Numbered from the stretch's first letter, positions 1 to 9,232 are shown. The stretch is 64,000 nucleotides of DNA from Verrucomicrobiota bacterium (GCA_016199985.1 JACQFQ010000006.1:62001-126000), one strand, 5' to 3'. A program made the numbers and translations. Notes: generated by a model from the letters alone, not told the origin.

Positions 1-186
1 TCGCATTGGGCGGTGATGAGTCGACAGAGGGACGCGCTGGAGAAATTCCGCAAGGATGAGCGATGGCGGCCGCTGGAGGAGATGCCGGGGCAACGCCCCT
101 GGACGGATGATTTTTCCAATGTCCTGGGCGCGATCAAATGGCGTCCTGGCCCCGAACCCGGGGCTCCCGAGCCCGCCCCGCGCTGA
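1..186 (+). CDS. C-terminal end of a probable spermidine synthase-like (fused MFS/spermidine synthase) protein, 5' truncated
   Basis: The first 61 codons of frame 1 are open and end at TGA 184-186; the gene starts outside the window. The visible tail carries WTDDFSNVLGAI, which resembles the conserved C-terminal WTDD(Y/F)SN motif of bacterial spermidine-synthase-like proteins, often fused to membrane domains, followed by a Pro/Glu-rich tail. Family membership is inferred from this one motif and a preceding RWRPLEE-type segment. The catalytic part is not visible, so substrate and membrane domains cannot be judged. Confidence 0.5.
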   Translation, partial: SHWAVMSRQRDALEKFRKDERWRPLEEMPGQRPWTDDFSNVLGAIKWRPGPEPGAPEPAPR

Positions 187-377
187 GTCTGTGATCCTCA
201 GGGGGCGAGCCCCGACAGGACTTCATCCCCTCATCTTGCCATTTGCGCCCTGGCGCGATGTGGTCCAGGTTGTTCAACAGTAACAGAAAGGCCCCTTGCC
301 CGGATTGCCTTTGGTGGGACGCGCAAGAAGTGTATCCAGGCCTGTCGTGTCCGGTGTTCCGCACCTTGCGATCCCCG

Positions 378-830
378 ATGAACGAGCGCGCCATTCTTTT
401 GGTGGAAGATAGCCCGGATGACCGGGAGCTGATGCTTCAGGCGTTGAGGCGGAGTCGGCCGGGCCAGGCGGTGGTGGCCATGGCGGACAGCGCGCAGGCT
501 TTGGATCTCCTGCTTCCGCAGGCGGGGCGGGATCAGGCCCGCCTCCCCCTGCGCCCGGCGCTCGTCATTCTGGATCTGAAGATGCCCAAACTGAACGGGC
601 TCGAGCTGCTCCGGAAGCTGCGCGAGCAGCCCGAGACCGCGCTCATCCCCGTGGTGATCCTCACATCTTCGGCCAACGCGGAGGACGTGGCGGAAGCGTA
701 CACGTCCGGGGTCAATGGCTACGTTGTGAAGCCGGTCCAGTTCGATCGCTTTGTCCAGGTCATGGAGAGTATCTGCCGCTACTGGCTCGACTGCGACGCG
801 CTCAGCGGGCTATGCCTGCTGAAACGATGA
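378..830 (+). CDS. Single-domain response regulator (CheY/Rcp1-like receiver)
   Basis: A 150-residue protein that is entirely a receiver domain. Visible hallmarks are the N-terminal acidic pocket (VEDSPDD), the phospho-acceptor Asp in VILDLKMPKLNG, the switch Thr in VVILTSS and the conserved Lys in GYVVKPV. The ending QFDRFVQVMESICRYWLD is typical of Rcp1-type regulators that pair with phytochrome-like or hybrid histidine kinases. The ATG at 378 is chosen because the domain begins at once; the frame stays open upstream to 243 but encodes nothing receiver-like. No output domain and no kinase are present in the window. Its stop overlaps the start of the next gene (ATGA), suggesting translational coupling. 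Confidence 0.88.
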   Translation: MNERAILLVEDSPDDRELMLQALRRSRPGQAVVAMADSAQALDLLLPQAGRDQARLPLRPALVILDLKMPKLNGLELLRKLREQPETALIPVVILTSSANAEDVAEAYTSGVNGYVVKPVQFDRFVQVMESICRYWLDCDALSGLCLLKR

Positions 831-1615
831 ATGGACGTCCGCCTGAGCTCGACGCATTTCTTCGCCGGATCGGCGATGGGATTGTCTTTGGACAAGTTTG
901 GATCCAGTCCGCTGTCGACGGGTTCCTGTTGCGCCAGGAGCAGGATCGCGCGCGCGCCATCGCCGAGTTGCGCGATGTCCCCGCCCAGAGCCTGCGCCTC
1001 CTGGCGCAATACAACGCCGCGGGCCAGTTCCGTCCGCTCCGTTCTTCGCCGGATCTGCAATCGGGATGGGTCCATCGCGCCGCGAATCCCGCCGCGCTGT
1101 ATGACGCTCTTCAGTTGCTCTACCCCGGCTCCCTGGCGGACTGGTTCGCGGGGCAACAGACCGAACCGCCCGTCACCTCGTTTGCGGATTTCGCGTCGCG
1201 CCAGAGCGGGATTTATCGATCCGTGGGAGCGCTGTCCGCCGGACTCGTGGAGCGCGTGACCCGCGCTTGCTGCGATCCGACGGTCTGCCTGAAGCGGCGT
1301 CTCTGGCGCGCGGGGGAACTCCCGAGCGACGTCGCCGAATCCAAAAGCCTCATCCCGTGCCTTGAGCCGTGCGCGATTCTGCTGGAGCTGAGTCGCCGCG
1401 CGACGAAGTTCGATCGCGAGACTTTGCTCCATGTGGGGGTGGGAGGGGAGGAACTGTCCACCCTCCGCGCCGCGCTGGAGGCTGTCCGAGATCGCCCTGA
1501 GGCGCGAGGCCGGCAAGCCGACTTCAACGACCCTCTCAATCCCCGCCGGATTCTCTGGTGCCTGAGCCGGCTTCCCGCGGCGCCGGGCGCGGACGACGCC
1601 GAAGAAAGCGGTTGA
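827..1615 (+). CDS. Putative 4Fe-4S cluster protein, DR2241-like
   Basis: A 262-residue protein whose start codon overlaps the stop of the receiver gene (ATGA at 827-830); an in-frame ATG at 812 is possible but lies inside the upstream gene. The central part has a cysteine cluster, CCDPTVC, then about 30 residues later IPCLEPCAILLE. This layout resembles the iron-sulfur domain described for Deinococcus DR2241-family proteins. The rest is helical and soluble, with no signal peptide. The family assignment rests on cysteine spacing and flanking residues and is tentative. Pairing with a response regulator could mean a redox-related signalling role, which is inference. Confidence 0.5.
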   Translation: MNGRPPELDAFLRRIGDGIVFGQVWIQSAVDGFLLRQEQDRARAIAELRDVPAQSLRLLAQYNAAGQFRPLRSSPDLQSGWVHRAANPAALYDALQLLYPGSLADWFAGQQTEPPVTSFADFASRQSGIYRSVGALSAGLVERVTRACCDPTVCLKRRLWRAGELPSDVAESKSLIPCLEPCAILLELSRRATKFDRETLLHVGVGGEELSTLRAALEAVRDRPEARGRQADFNDPLNPRRILWCLSRLPAAPGADDAEESG

Positions 1616-1648
1616 AGTCGGGATCGGGGGCTTGCGAGGGTGGCCTCC

Positions 1649-2041
1649 ATGATCGACGGGCTCACGTTTGCGGCGCTTTCAGGCGCTTTCCTTGGCGTGG
1701 ATTGGACCACCTGGAAGGTCGTCGGGTGGCTGGGAAACATCTGCTTCTTCACGCGATTCGCGGTCCAATGGTACGCGACCGAGCGACGTCAACAGGTGGT
1801 CGTGCCCTCGGCTTTCTGGTGGCTGAGCCTCACGGGATGCCTCTGCCTTCTTTCCTACGCGTGCTTCGAGACGCGGAACGCCATTTTCATCTTCGCGAAC
1901 GCCTTCAGCTGGATCCCCTATATGCGAAACCTGGTGATCCATCATCGGAGCCGGCGCGCCGCGCGCTCCTGCGCGTGCGGCCTTCGCAGCCCGGTTCACG
2001 CGATCTACTGCGCGCAATGCGGCGCGAAGCTGCCGGAGTGA
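1649..2041 (+). CDS. Lipid-A-disaccharide synthase N-terminal-domain (LABNDS) membrane protein with C-terminal zinc-ribbon-like tail
   Basis: A 130-residue protein. Residues about 20-105 match the small membrane domain found at the N-terminus of some LpxB proteins: WLGNICFFTRFAVQWYATE, then SAFWWLSLTGCLCLLSYA and FIFANAFSWIPYMRNL. Three hydrophobic segments are visible. Stand-alone copies are known in many bacteria; their function is not settled but is tied to lipid A or glycolipid handling. The last 30 residues are unusual, with CAC and CAQC pairs 16 residues apart that look like a small zinc ribbon. ATG 1649 is preceded by GAGG at 1636-1639; GTG 1640 is an alternative start. Confidence 0.78.
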   Translation: MIDGLTFAALSGAFLGVDWTTWKVVGWLGNICFFTRFAVQWYATERRQQVVVPSAFWWLSLTGCLCLLSYACFETRNAIFIFANAFSWIPYMRNLVIHHRSRRAARSCACGLRSPVHAIYCAQCGAKLPE

Positions 2042-2166
2042 GGGGAGCCGCGTGGAGGCTCGCAGGCGCGCCTGTTTTTCGAGCCCGTCCCGTGATGAGG
2101 ACTTCAACGCGGGAATTCGAGACTTGCCCGGGATTCGAGTAAAGCGCTAATCACTGGGCAGATCCT

Positions 2167-3468
2167 ATGAATCACCCAATATCGCGCCGCCGCTTTCTTG
2201 CCTCGACGTCCACCATCGCTGCTGGATTCGGCCTCGCCTCGATCCCGTCGCTCCGCGCCGCGCGCCGCGTTTCGCCCAATGAGAAGCTGAATATCGCAAT
2301 GATCGGGACGGCGAACCAGGCGGGTTGGAACCTGGGCAATGTCGCGCACGAGAATGTGGTGGCGCTCTGCGATGTGGATGAGAACTTCCTCCGCGCCGCC
2401 GCGCAGAAGTTCCCGCGGGCGAAAACCCACAACGATTTCCGTCGCGCGCTGGAGCAAAAGGACATCGACGCCGTGGTCGTCGCCACGCCCGATCACACGC
2501 ACGCCGTCGCGACGGCGGCCGCGCTTCACAGCGGACGCCATGTGTACTGCGAAAAACCGCTCACGCGGACGATCTCCGAATGCCGCGCGATCCGTGAGTT
2601 GGCGAAGCGACAGAAGCTCGCCACCCAGATGGGCACGCAGATCCATGCCGGCGCCAACTACAGGCGCGTCGTCGAACTGGTGCAGGGCGGGGCGATCGGC
2701 AAGGTGAGCGAGGCGCACGTGTGGGTCGGCGGCGGGTTCGGCAACAAGGAGCGGCCCAAGGAAGGGACTCCCATCCCCTCGACGCTGCACTACGAGGAAT
2801 GGCTGGGACCGGTGGAGTATCGACCCTATTGCCCGGAGTACGTTCCCTTTTTCTGGCGCGAGTGGTGGGCCTTCGGCGGCGGCACCCTCGCCGATCTCGG
2901 ATGCCATCATGTCGATCTCTCGCACTGGGCTCTCGGTCTCAGGACGCCGCAGAGCGTGGAGATCCTGGACGGTCCCAAACCTCATCCGGAGAGCGCCCCG
3001 CACTTCCTTGTCGCGCGCTACCAATACGCGGCCCGCGACGGCCAGCCGCCGGTCGCGCTCACGTGGTATCACGGCGGAAAGCGGCCGCCTCACTTCCAGG
3101 ACTTGAATCTTCCGAAGTGGGGGGATGGAACATTGTTCGTCGGCGAGAAGGGGCGAATGCTGCTCGCCGGATACGATCGTCACGTGTTGCTCCCGGAGGC
3201 TGAGTTCAAGGGCTTTCAGCGGCCCGCTCCCACGATCCCCGACTCCATCGGCCATCACAAAGAGTGGATCCTGGCGTGCAAGACGGGATCGGCAACGACC
3301 TGCAACTTCGATTACTCGGGCGCGCTCACCGAAGCCGTCCTTCTGGGCAATGTGGCTTTCCGCGCGGGAAAGAAACTCGTCTGGAATCCGGCCCGCCTCA
3401 AGGCCGAGGGCTGCCCTGAAGCCGACGCGTTCATCCACCACCACTACCGCAAGGGATGGAAGCTCTAA
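2167..3468 (+). CDS. Tat-exported Gfo/Idh/MocA family oxidoreductase
   Basis: A 433-residue NAD(P)-dependent dehydrogenase-like protein. The N-terminus has a twin-arginine signal (SRRRFLASTS followed by a hydrophobic stretch, with likely cleavage after SLRAA). The Rossmann domain starts at about residue 42 (NIAMIGTANQAGW), continues with VALCDVDE and AVVVATPDHTH, and has the family motif CEKPLTR. The C-terminal half contains the conserved histidine-rich segment ADLGCHHVDLSHWAL. Such secreted members are greatly expanded in PVC bacteria and act on sugars or inositol-like polyols; the substrate here is unknown. ATG 2167 fits the Tat signal. It stands between a LABNDS gene and cstA with no clear operon partner. 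Confidence 0.9.
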   Translation: MNHPISRRRFLASTSTIAAGFGLASIPSLRAARRVSPNEKLNIAMIGTANQAGWNLGNVAHENVVALCDVDENFLRAAAQKFPRAKTHNDFRRALEQKDIDAVVVATPDHTHAVATAAALHSGRHVYCEKPLTRTISECRAIRELAKRQKLATQMGTQIHAGANYRRVVELVQGGAIGKVSEAHVWVGGGFGNKERPKEGTPIPSTLHYEEWLGPVEYRPYCPEYVPFFWREWWAFGGGTLADLGCHHVDLSHWALGLRTPQSVEILDGPKPHPESAPHFLVARYQYAARDGQPPVALTWYHGGKRPPHFQDLNLPKWGDGTLFVGEKGRMLLAGYDRHVLLPEAEFKGFQRPAPTIPDSIGHHKEWILACKTGSATTCNFDYSGALTEAVLLGNVAFRAGKKLVWNPARLKAEGCPEADAFIHHHYRKGWKL

Positions 3469-3565
3469 GCCGCGCTTCAAGCTCCAGCCCGCGGGCTCGC
3501 CGACGTAGCGCAAGTGGCGCCGGCTTGTCCCTCAACGCGCCGCGCGGCTCCACGAGCCTATTGCC

Positions 3566-5974
3566 GTGAAATCTCTCTTCACATTCGTTTGGTTGCTGAT
3601 CGCGGCCTTGGGCGCATACGGATATTGGGTGATCGCTTTCACGCGTGGAGAGCAGGTCAACTCCGCCTACATCCTCATCGCCGCCCTCTGCACCTACGCG
3701 ATCGGCTATCGTTTCTACTCGAAGTGGATCGCCGCGAAGGTGCTCGCCCTGGACGACCGTCGCGCCACGCCGTGCGAGGCCCACGAGGACGGCAAGGACT
3801 TTGTTCGCACGAATCGATGGATTGTCTTCGGACATCACTTCGCCGCGATCTCCGGCCCCGGGCCTCTCGTGGGTCCGGTGTTGGCCGCGCAGTTTGGCTA
3901 TCTGCCGGGGACGCTGTGGATCCTGATTGGGGTGGTGCTGGGCGGGGCGATCCAGGATTTCGTGATTCTGGTGGCCTCCATGCGGCGCGACGGACGTTCA
4001 CTCGCCCAAATGGTTCGCGACGAGCTCAACAGCTCCGTCGGCGCCCTGGCGCTCATCGCGATCCTGTCGATCATGATCATTCTTCTCGCCGTTCTGGCGC
4101 TGGTGGTCGTGAACCTTCTCGGCGAATCGCCCTGGGGCGTTTTCACGGTGAGCGCGACGCTGCCCATCGCTTTGCTGATGGGGACATCGCTCCGGTTCTG
4201 GAGGGTGGGGAAGGTGCTGGAGGTGTCGGTGGTAGGCGTGGTCCTGCTCCTGCTCGCCGTTTGGGGCGGGCAGTTTGTCCAGGGGCACGCGGAGTGGAGC
4301 GCGCGCCTGACGTTCAGCAAGCTTGCCATCGCCGAGACCATTATCGTCTACGGCTTCGCCGCGAGCGTTCTTCCCGTCTGGCTCCTGCTCGCGCCGCGCG
4401 ACTATCTGAGCACATTCATGAAGCTGGGAACGATCCTGTCGCTGGCCATCGGCGTGCTCATCGTTCTGCCGAATCTCAAGATGCCTCCGATCAGCCGTTT
4501 CGTTGACGGCAGTGGACTGGTGGCGCCGGGGACCGTGTTCCCGTTTTGCTTCATCACCATCGCGTGCGGCGCGATCAGCGGATTCCACACGCTCATCTCC
4601 AGCGGCATCACCCCGAAGATCATCACGCGCGAGCGCCACTGCCGTTCGATTGGATACGGAGCGATGCTGCTCGAGTCGCTGGTGGCCATCATGGCGATGA
4701 TCGCGGCCTGCACGCTGGATCCCGGCGTCTATCTCAGCATGAACGTCGCCGGGCCCAAGGCGGACGTGGTCCGAAAGGTCGAGGCCTCCGGGCTGACCTG
4801 GTTCGACAAGGATCCGGAGCGGCCGGGCCGATTCAGGGAGACGCCCGTCAGAGTCTCCGTGGAGCAGATGGACGCCCTGGCGCGGGAGATGGGCGAGACG
4901 ACCCTGTTCGGACGCACAGGCGGCGCGGCGACCCTCGCCGTGGGCATGGCGCAGATCTTCGCGCGCATCACCCAGGGCCGCTGGCTGGATCTTTGGTATC
5001 ACTTCGCCGTCATGTTTGAGGCGCTCTTCATCCTGACGACTTTGGACGCCGGCACGCGCGTCGGACGCTATCTTCTTCAGGACTCGCTGGGCCATCTTTG
5101 GAAGCCTCTGGGCAGCACGCGTCGCCTCGGGCCCAACCTGCTGGCGAGCCTGCTCGTGGTGGGGGGATGGGGATTCTTCCTCATCGCCGGGGTTCGCGAT
5201 CCGGACGGGGGCGTGAAAGCCCTGTGGCCCATCTTTGGCATCGCAAACCAACTCCTCGCCAGCATCGCGCTGTGCCTTGCGACGACGGTCCTGCTCAAAA
5301 CGCATTTGGGCGGCGGACAACAGGACACAGGTCCCGCCAGATTGCGGCCGGCTTTCGCCTTGATCACATTGGTCCCGCTGGTCTGGCTCCTGGCCGTCAC
5401 GGTCACAGCGGGATGGGAAAAGATTTTCCACGACGATCCGAGAATTGGCTTTGTGGCGGCGGCGCGAGGGCTGGAGGCGAAGCTGCCCGGGTTGGAGAAG
5501 GCTCTGGAGTCGGCGAGATCCGGAGGCGACGCGTCGACGATTCAGGCGGCAACCCTTGCGTTGAAAAACGCCCGCACCCTGCTCTTCAACAGCCGCGTGG
5601 ATATTGTGATCACGGGCGCCTTTCTTATTCTGGTGGTCATTGTGATGTTCCTCGCCGTTCTGGAATGGAGCCGATTGCTGCGGGGGCGAAGGCCTCCGGC
5701 GATGCGCGAGACCGAGGTGCTCTGGCTGCCGAACGCTCCACCGCTCGATGGACGCCCCGCCGCCATCGCGGGATTGGTCGCCATCGGGTGCGGGCTGGCC
5801 AGGGAACTGTCGGGCGAAGCCGCGGTCGATCGTGCCGAGGCGGCGAACGTTCCCGTTCTGGAATGTCGACCGGCAGGGCTTTCCGGGGAGAAAGAACACG
5901 CGATCGATTGCCGACGACGCGCCTACCTCATCGTTCTCGAGGAGAAGTACTCGAAGATCAATCGATGCTGTTGA
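3566..5974 (+). CDS. cstA: Carbon starvation protein CstA (peptide/pyruvate transporter family)
   Basis: An 802-residue multi-pass membrane protein with a GTG start. Characteristic CstA features are HFAAISGPGPLVGPVLAAQ at about residues 92-110, GGAIQDFVILVASMRRDG, SGFHTLISSGITPK and the DAGTRVGRYLLQD segment near residue 490. About 15 hydrophobic segments are apparent. CstA proteins are H+-coupled importers of peptides or pyruvate induced on carbon limitation. The usual small partner (YjiX/YbdD-type) is not next to it. It is followed 73 nt later by a ClC channel gene in the same direction, so co-transcription is possible. Confidence 0.93.
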   Translation: MKSLFTFVWLLIAALGAYGYWVIAFTRGEQVNSAYILIAALCTYAIGYRFYSKWIAAKVLALDDRRATPCEAHEDGKDFVRTNRWIVFGHHFAAISGPGPLVGPVLAAQFGYLPGTLWILIGVVLGGAIQDFVILVASMRRDGRSLAQMVRDELNSSVGALALIAILSIMIILLAVLALVVVNLLGESPWGVFTVSATLPIALLMGTSLRFWRVGKVLEVSVVGVVLLLLAVWGGQFVQGHAEWSARLTFSKLAIAETIIVYGFAASVLPVWLLLAPRDYLSTFMKLGTILSLAIGVLIVLPNLKMPPISRFVDGSGLVAPGTVFPFCFITIACGAISGFHTLISSGITPKIITRERHCRSIGYGAMLLESLVAIMAMIAACTLDPGVYLSMNVAGPKADVVRKVEASGLTWFDKDPERPGRFRETPVRVSVEQMDALAREMGETTLFGRTGGAATLAVGMAQIFARITQGRWLDLWYHFAVMFEALFILTTLDAGTRVGRYLLQDSLGHLWKPLGSTRRLGPNLLASLLVVGGWGFFLIAGVRDPDGGVKALWPIFGIANQLLASIALCLATTVLLKTHLGGGQQDTGPARLRPAFALITLVPLVWLLAVTVTAGWEKIFHDDPRIGFVAAARGLEAKLPGLEKALESARSGGDASTIQAATLALKNARTLLFNSRVDIVITGAFLILVVIVMFLAVLEWSRLLRGRRPPAMRETEVLWLPNAPPLDGRPAAIAGLVAIGCGLARELSGEAAVDRAEAANVPVLECRPAGLSGEKEHAIDCRRRAYLIVLEEKYSKINRCC

Positions 5975-6047
5975 GCGGAACCGCGCGGATCGCCAGTCGC
6001 GGGCGCATGAGCCGATCCCTGGGACGCCGATAGAGGGTTGAAAGGCA

Positions 6048-7883
6048 ATGCCGGGTTCAGACACAGACAGCGACCGCGGGAGCCCACCACGCTGGACGGC
6101 GTGGGCGACTCGTTTCATTGCCCGTCATTGGACGACCGCGCTCAAGGTTCGCGATCGGCTCCGGATGTCCGAGGAGACTTTTCATCTGCTGCTCGCCGGC
6201 TTGGTGGGCGTCATTGGCGGATCGACGCAGATCATTTACACCCTCCTCAACCAAGGGCTTCAGGTTTTGTTTCTCGGCAGCGGCGGCGACATCCTGGTGT
6301 TGGCGCGAACCATGCCCGCCTGGCTGCGAGTGCTCGTGCCCGCGATGGGAGGACTTGGGGCGGGCTGGGTGTTGCGAGTGGGGGCGACGTTCGTCCGTCA
6401 ACGGGGCCTCAACAATCTATTGGAGGTGGTCGTGGCGGGCGATGGTCGGCTTCAGCTGCGTCCGGCGCTGGTCAACGGACTGTCCTCGCTCGTCAGCCTG
6501 AGCAGCGGCGCGTCGATCGGGCGCGAGGGATTGATCATCCAGCTTTCGTCCACGCTGGCCTCGCGGCTGGGTCAGTGGGCCGGGTGGCCGCCGTATCGGC
6601 TTCGCCTGCTCGTCGCCTGCGGCGCGGCGTCCGGGCTGTCCGCGGGATGCCATGCTCCGATTGCCGGGGCGGTTTTCGCGGCTCAGATCGTTCTGGGAAA
6701 CTTCGCCATGAACCAGTTCGCGCCGGTCGTCGTGTCGTCCGTTGTCGCGACCACGGTGTCGCGCATGTTCCTGAACACCGGCCAGTGGTATGTCGCGCCT
6801 CCCTTTCAGTCGGGCAGCCTCCTGGATCTCCCCTGGTTCGTTCTGCTGGGGATCGCCTCAGGAGGGCTCGGCGCCGCGTTCCTGGGGTCGTTGCGGTGGT
6901 CGGAAACTTTGTTTGGCCGCATGCCGCTCCCCATTTACGCGCGACTCGGATTGGGGGGCGCCATAGTGGGCCTGCTCGCGATCGCGTGGCCCGAGGTGCT
7001 GGGCAATGGGTACGCCGCCACAAACGAGATCCTCGGATTCACAGAGGCGCCCAAGGTGTTCGGCTTGGTTCTGGGGATCTTCATGGCGAAGTGGCTGGCC
7101 ACCGCCGTGACCGTGGGGTCAGGCGCGGTCGGCGGCGTGTTCACCCCGACCCTTTTCATGGGCGCCGCCCTGGGCAGCCTGCTCGGAGCGTCCCTGCACA
7201 TCGCGCATTTGGCTCTACAGGTTCCTGTCGGCGTGTTCGCCGTCGTAGGCATGGGCAGCGTCCTTGCCGCAACGACGCATTCGCCCCTGCTCGCGATGAT
7301 CATGGCCTTCGAGCTTTCGTTGAACTATTCGCTCATGCCCCCGCTGATGGCCGCTTGCGTCATCTCCGCCCTGGTGGGACGAAGGTTTTGGCGGGAGTCG
7401 ATCTACACCGAGCCGTTGCGCCGGCGAGGCATCGACATGCCGACGGAAACCGGCCGGTCCGCGGGCGGCGCGAGCGTTCAGAGGATCGGCGACTTCATGC
7501 GCGATCCCGTTCCACCCGTCCGGGAGAACACTTCGTTCAAGGAGATGGCTGAGCAGTTTCTGCGAGGCTCCAACAACTTTTTGCCCGTGGTCGACGCCGA
7601 GGGAATCCTGGTCGGCCTCGTCGCCCTCCAGGATCTGAAGGCTCATTTGCAAGGGGGCGCTGAGTATCTGGGCGTCATTGCCGGGGACGTCATGAGGCCG
7701 CCTCCCGCGTGCGTCACGCCGGACCAGCGGCTGTCCGAGGCGCTCCCCGTGCTGGTGTCGAGCGAACTGCGCAATGTGCCCGTGGTGGACTCGCTCCAGC
7801 ATCGCAAGCTCATTGGACGCGTCGTTCGCGTTGAGGTCATCGACGCGATGGCCGAGATGCTCACGTCGGTCCACATCCGGTGA
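6048..7883 (+). CDS. ClC-type chloride channel/antiporter with C-terminal CBS pair
   Basis: A 611-residue membrane protein. It has the ClC gating signature SGASIGREGLIIQL, with the gating Glu present but the usual following Pro replaced by Leu, and the anion-site motif GGVFTPTLFMGAALG near residue 365. After the membrane part, residues about 480-610 form two CBS domains (MRDPVPPVRENTS and VMRPPPACVTPDQ), which in this family bind adenine nucleotides and regulate transport. ATG 6048 follows a weak GAAAGG. A strong terminator lies 120 nt downstream at 8004-8037, so this gene ends the cstA-side transcript. Confidence 0.9.
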   Translation: MPGSDTDSDRGSPPRWTAWATRFIARHWTTALKVRDRLRMSEETFHLLLAGLVGVIGGSTQIIYTLLNQGLQVLFLGSGGDILVLARTMPAWLRVLVPAMGGLGAGWVLRVGATFVRQRGLNNLLEVVVAGDGRLQLRPALVNGLSSLVSLSSGASIGREGLIIQLSSTLASRLGQWAGWPPYRLRLLVACGAASGLSAGCHAPIAGAVFAAQIVLGNFAMNQFAPVVVSSVVATTVSRMFLNTGQWYVAPPFQSGSLLDLPWFVLLGIASGGLGAAFLGSLRWSETLFGRMPLPIYARLGLGGAIVGLLAIAWPEVLGNGYAATNEILGFTEAPKVFGLVLGIFMAKWLATAVTVGSGAVGGVFTPTLFMGAALGSLLGASLHIAHLALQVPVGVFAVVGMGSVLAATTHSPLLAMIMAFELSLNYSLMPPLMAACVISALVGRRFWRESIYTEPLRRRGIDMPTETGRSAGGASVQRIGDFMRDPVPPVRENTSFKEMAEQFLRGSNNFLPVVDAEGILVGLVALQDLKAHLQGGAEYLGVIAGDVMRPPPACVTPDQRLSEALPVLVSSELRNVPVVDSLQHRKLIGRVVRVEVIDAMAEMLTSVHIR

Positions 7884-8003
7884 AGTGGTCATCGCGCATG
7901 TGGCCTAGGCCGCCGAGCCTGTCGCATCGCAGGTTGCCTCACCCGCCAGGCCGTGAGAGGACGGAGGCGTAGGGAGGGAGTTCGTCGCGCCCGTCGCCCG
8001 TCG

Positions 8004-8037
8004 CAAGCCCCGCCTCAAGAGGGCTTGTCTTTTTTTT
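8004..8037 (+). terminator. Intrinsic (Rho-independent) terminator downstream of the ClC gene
   Basis: A perfect 7-bp stem (CAAGCCC at 8004-8010 with GGGCTTG at 8021-8027) encloses a 10-nt loop and is followed by TCTTTTTTTT on the + strand. This is a textbook terminator orientation for the genes ending at 7883. It also rules out any start of the following lipoprotein gene upstream of about 8040. Confidence 0.8.
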
Positions 8038-8134
8038 GCGCGTTCCCGAGAGTTCCTTCATGACTCCGCTGACAACCGGGAAGACATTGCGCTCCCTACG
8101 ACTGAAGCCATCATCCGCTCGATGGACTCGAACG

Positions 8135-9169
8135 ATGCGTTCCGAGATCCAGGCCCTCCGTCCCCTGGCCAAGCCCGTGGGTCTGTTGCTTCTCCTGGGG
8201 ATCCTTCTCGCGGCGGGATGCGGCCAGCCTCAGGACTCCGGCGCTACTGGCGGGGCGGGAAAGAAGATCACGGTGGCGCTGATGCCCAAAAGCAAGGGCA
8301 ACGCGTATTTCGTTTCATGCAAGCAGGGCGCGGACGCCGCGGCGAAGGAGTTGGGCGTTGAGCTTCTGTTCGATGGGCCCACGGATCCCGATCCCGCGAA
8401 GCAAAACGAGATCATCGAGAACTGGATCACGCTGGGCGTGGACGTCATCGCCGCCGCCTGCGAGAACAGGGAAGGCATCTCCACCGCGCTGCGCAAGGCC
8501 AAGGCCAAGGGGATCCGGGTTCTCACCTACGACTCCGACTCCTTGCCGGACGCGCGGAGCTTCTTCGTCAACCAGGCCACTCCCGAGGGGATCGGCTTCG
8601 GCCTGATGGACGAGGCGGCGCGGTTGCTCAACGAGGAGGGCGAGTTCGCGATTATCACGGCCTCCCTCACCGCGGGGAACATGAACGAGTGGCGCAAGCA
8701 CATCGAGGCGCGGCTCGCTTCCAAGTATCCCAAAATGAAGCTGGCCGCGATTCGTCCCTGCGACGATCTCAAGGACAAGGCCCAGAGCGAGGCGACGGCG
8801 ATTCTGAGCGCGTATCCCCAGGTGCAGCTGCTCATGGCCATCTGCTCGCCCGCCGTCCCGGGCGCGGCGGAGGCTGTCAAGCAGGCGGGCAAGGGCGGGA
8901 AGGTGAAGGTGATCGGTCTGGGACTCCCCAGCGAGAATCGACGCTATGTGAAGGATGGCATCACCCAGAGCGTGATTCTGTGGAAGACCACCGACCTGGG
9001 TTATCTCACTGTGCACGCCGCGAAATCTCTCGTGGACGGCACTCTAAAGCCTGGCGCCACCTCTTACGCCGCGGGCCGGCTCGGCGCGCTGGAGATCCAG
9101 GGCGACAATGTTCTGCTGGGAAAGCCGTTCGTCTTCAACGCGACGAACATCGATCAGTTTGACTTTTAA
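8135..9169 (+). CDS. Sugar ABC transporter substrate-binding lipoprotein (type-1 periplasmic binding protein, rhamnose/ribose-like)
   Basis: A 344-residue protein with a lipoprotein signal peptide (LLLLLGILLAAGC lipobox, Cys near residue 29) and a periplasmic-binding fold. Visible features are TVALMPKSKGNAYF, a DGPTDPDPAKQ segment, NWITLGVDVIAAACENREG, the DSDS segment at the hinge and TASLTAGNMNEWRKHIE. These resemble RhaS/RbsB-type sugar-binding proteins. ATG 8135 is chosen because it gives a normal signal peptide and lies beyond the terminator. No permease or ATPase gene follows. The next gene is an alpha-L-rhamnosidase, so rhamnose or a rhamnoside is a reasonable but unproven ligand. Confidence 0.87.
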   Translation: MRSEIQALRPLAKPVGLLLLLGILLAAGCGQPQDSGATGGAGKKITVALMPKSKGNAYFVSCKQGADAAAKELGVELLFDGPTDPDPAKQNEIIENWITLGVDVIAAACENREGISTALRKAKAKGIRVLTYDSDSLPDARSFFVNQATPEGIGFGLMDEAARLLNEEGEFAIITASLTAGNMNEWRKHIEARLASKYPKMKLAAIRPCDDLKDKAQSEATAILSAYPQVQLLMAICSPAVPGAAEAVKQAGKGGKVKVIGLGLPSENRRYVKDGITQSVILWKTTDLGYLTVHAAKSLVDGTLKPGATSYAAGRLGALEIQGDNVLLGKPFVFNATNIDQFDF

Positions 9170-9173
9170 ATTC

Positions 9174-9217
9174 GAGCGGGCGGCTCCTGGGATTTCGCGT
9201 CGGCGGATCGCCCGCTC
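9174..9217 (+). terminator. Possible hairpin between the binding-protein and rhamnosidase genes
   Basis: GAGCGGGCG at 9174-9182 pairs perfectly with CGCCCGCTC at 9209-9217, giving a 9-bp GC-rich stem with a 26-nt loop five bases after the stop of the binding protein gene. There is no T-tract. It could be a weak or Rho-dependent terminator, or an RNA-stabilising 3' hairpin that sets different levels for the two genes. Confidence 0.35.
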
Positions 9218-9232
9218 TCAACTCGGCATGAT

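Noticed and set aside
2104..3513. Long open frame opposite the Gfo/Idh/MocA gene
   Set aside because: High GC keeps the antisense frame open. The + strand product has a full Tat signal and family motifs; the antisense product has none.
3998..6118. 706-codon frame opposite cstA
   Set aside because: Low-complexity Arg/Gln/His-rich translation without domains, fully antisense to a recognised transporter.
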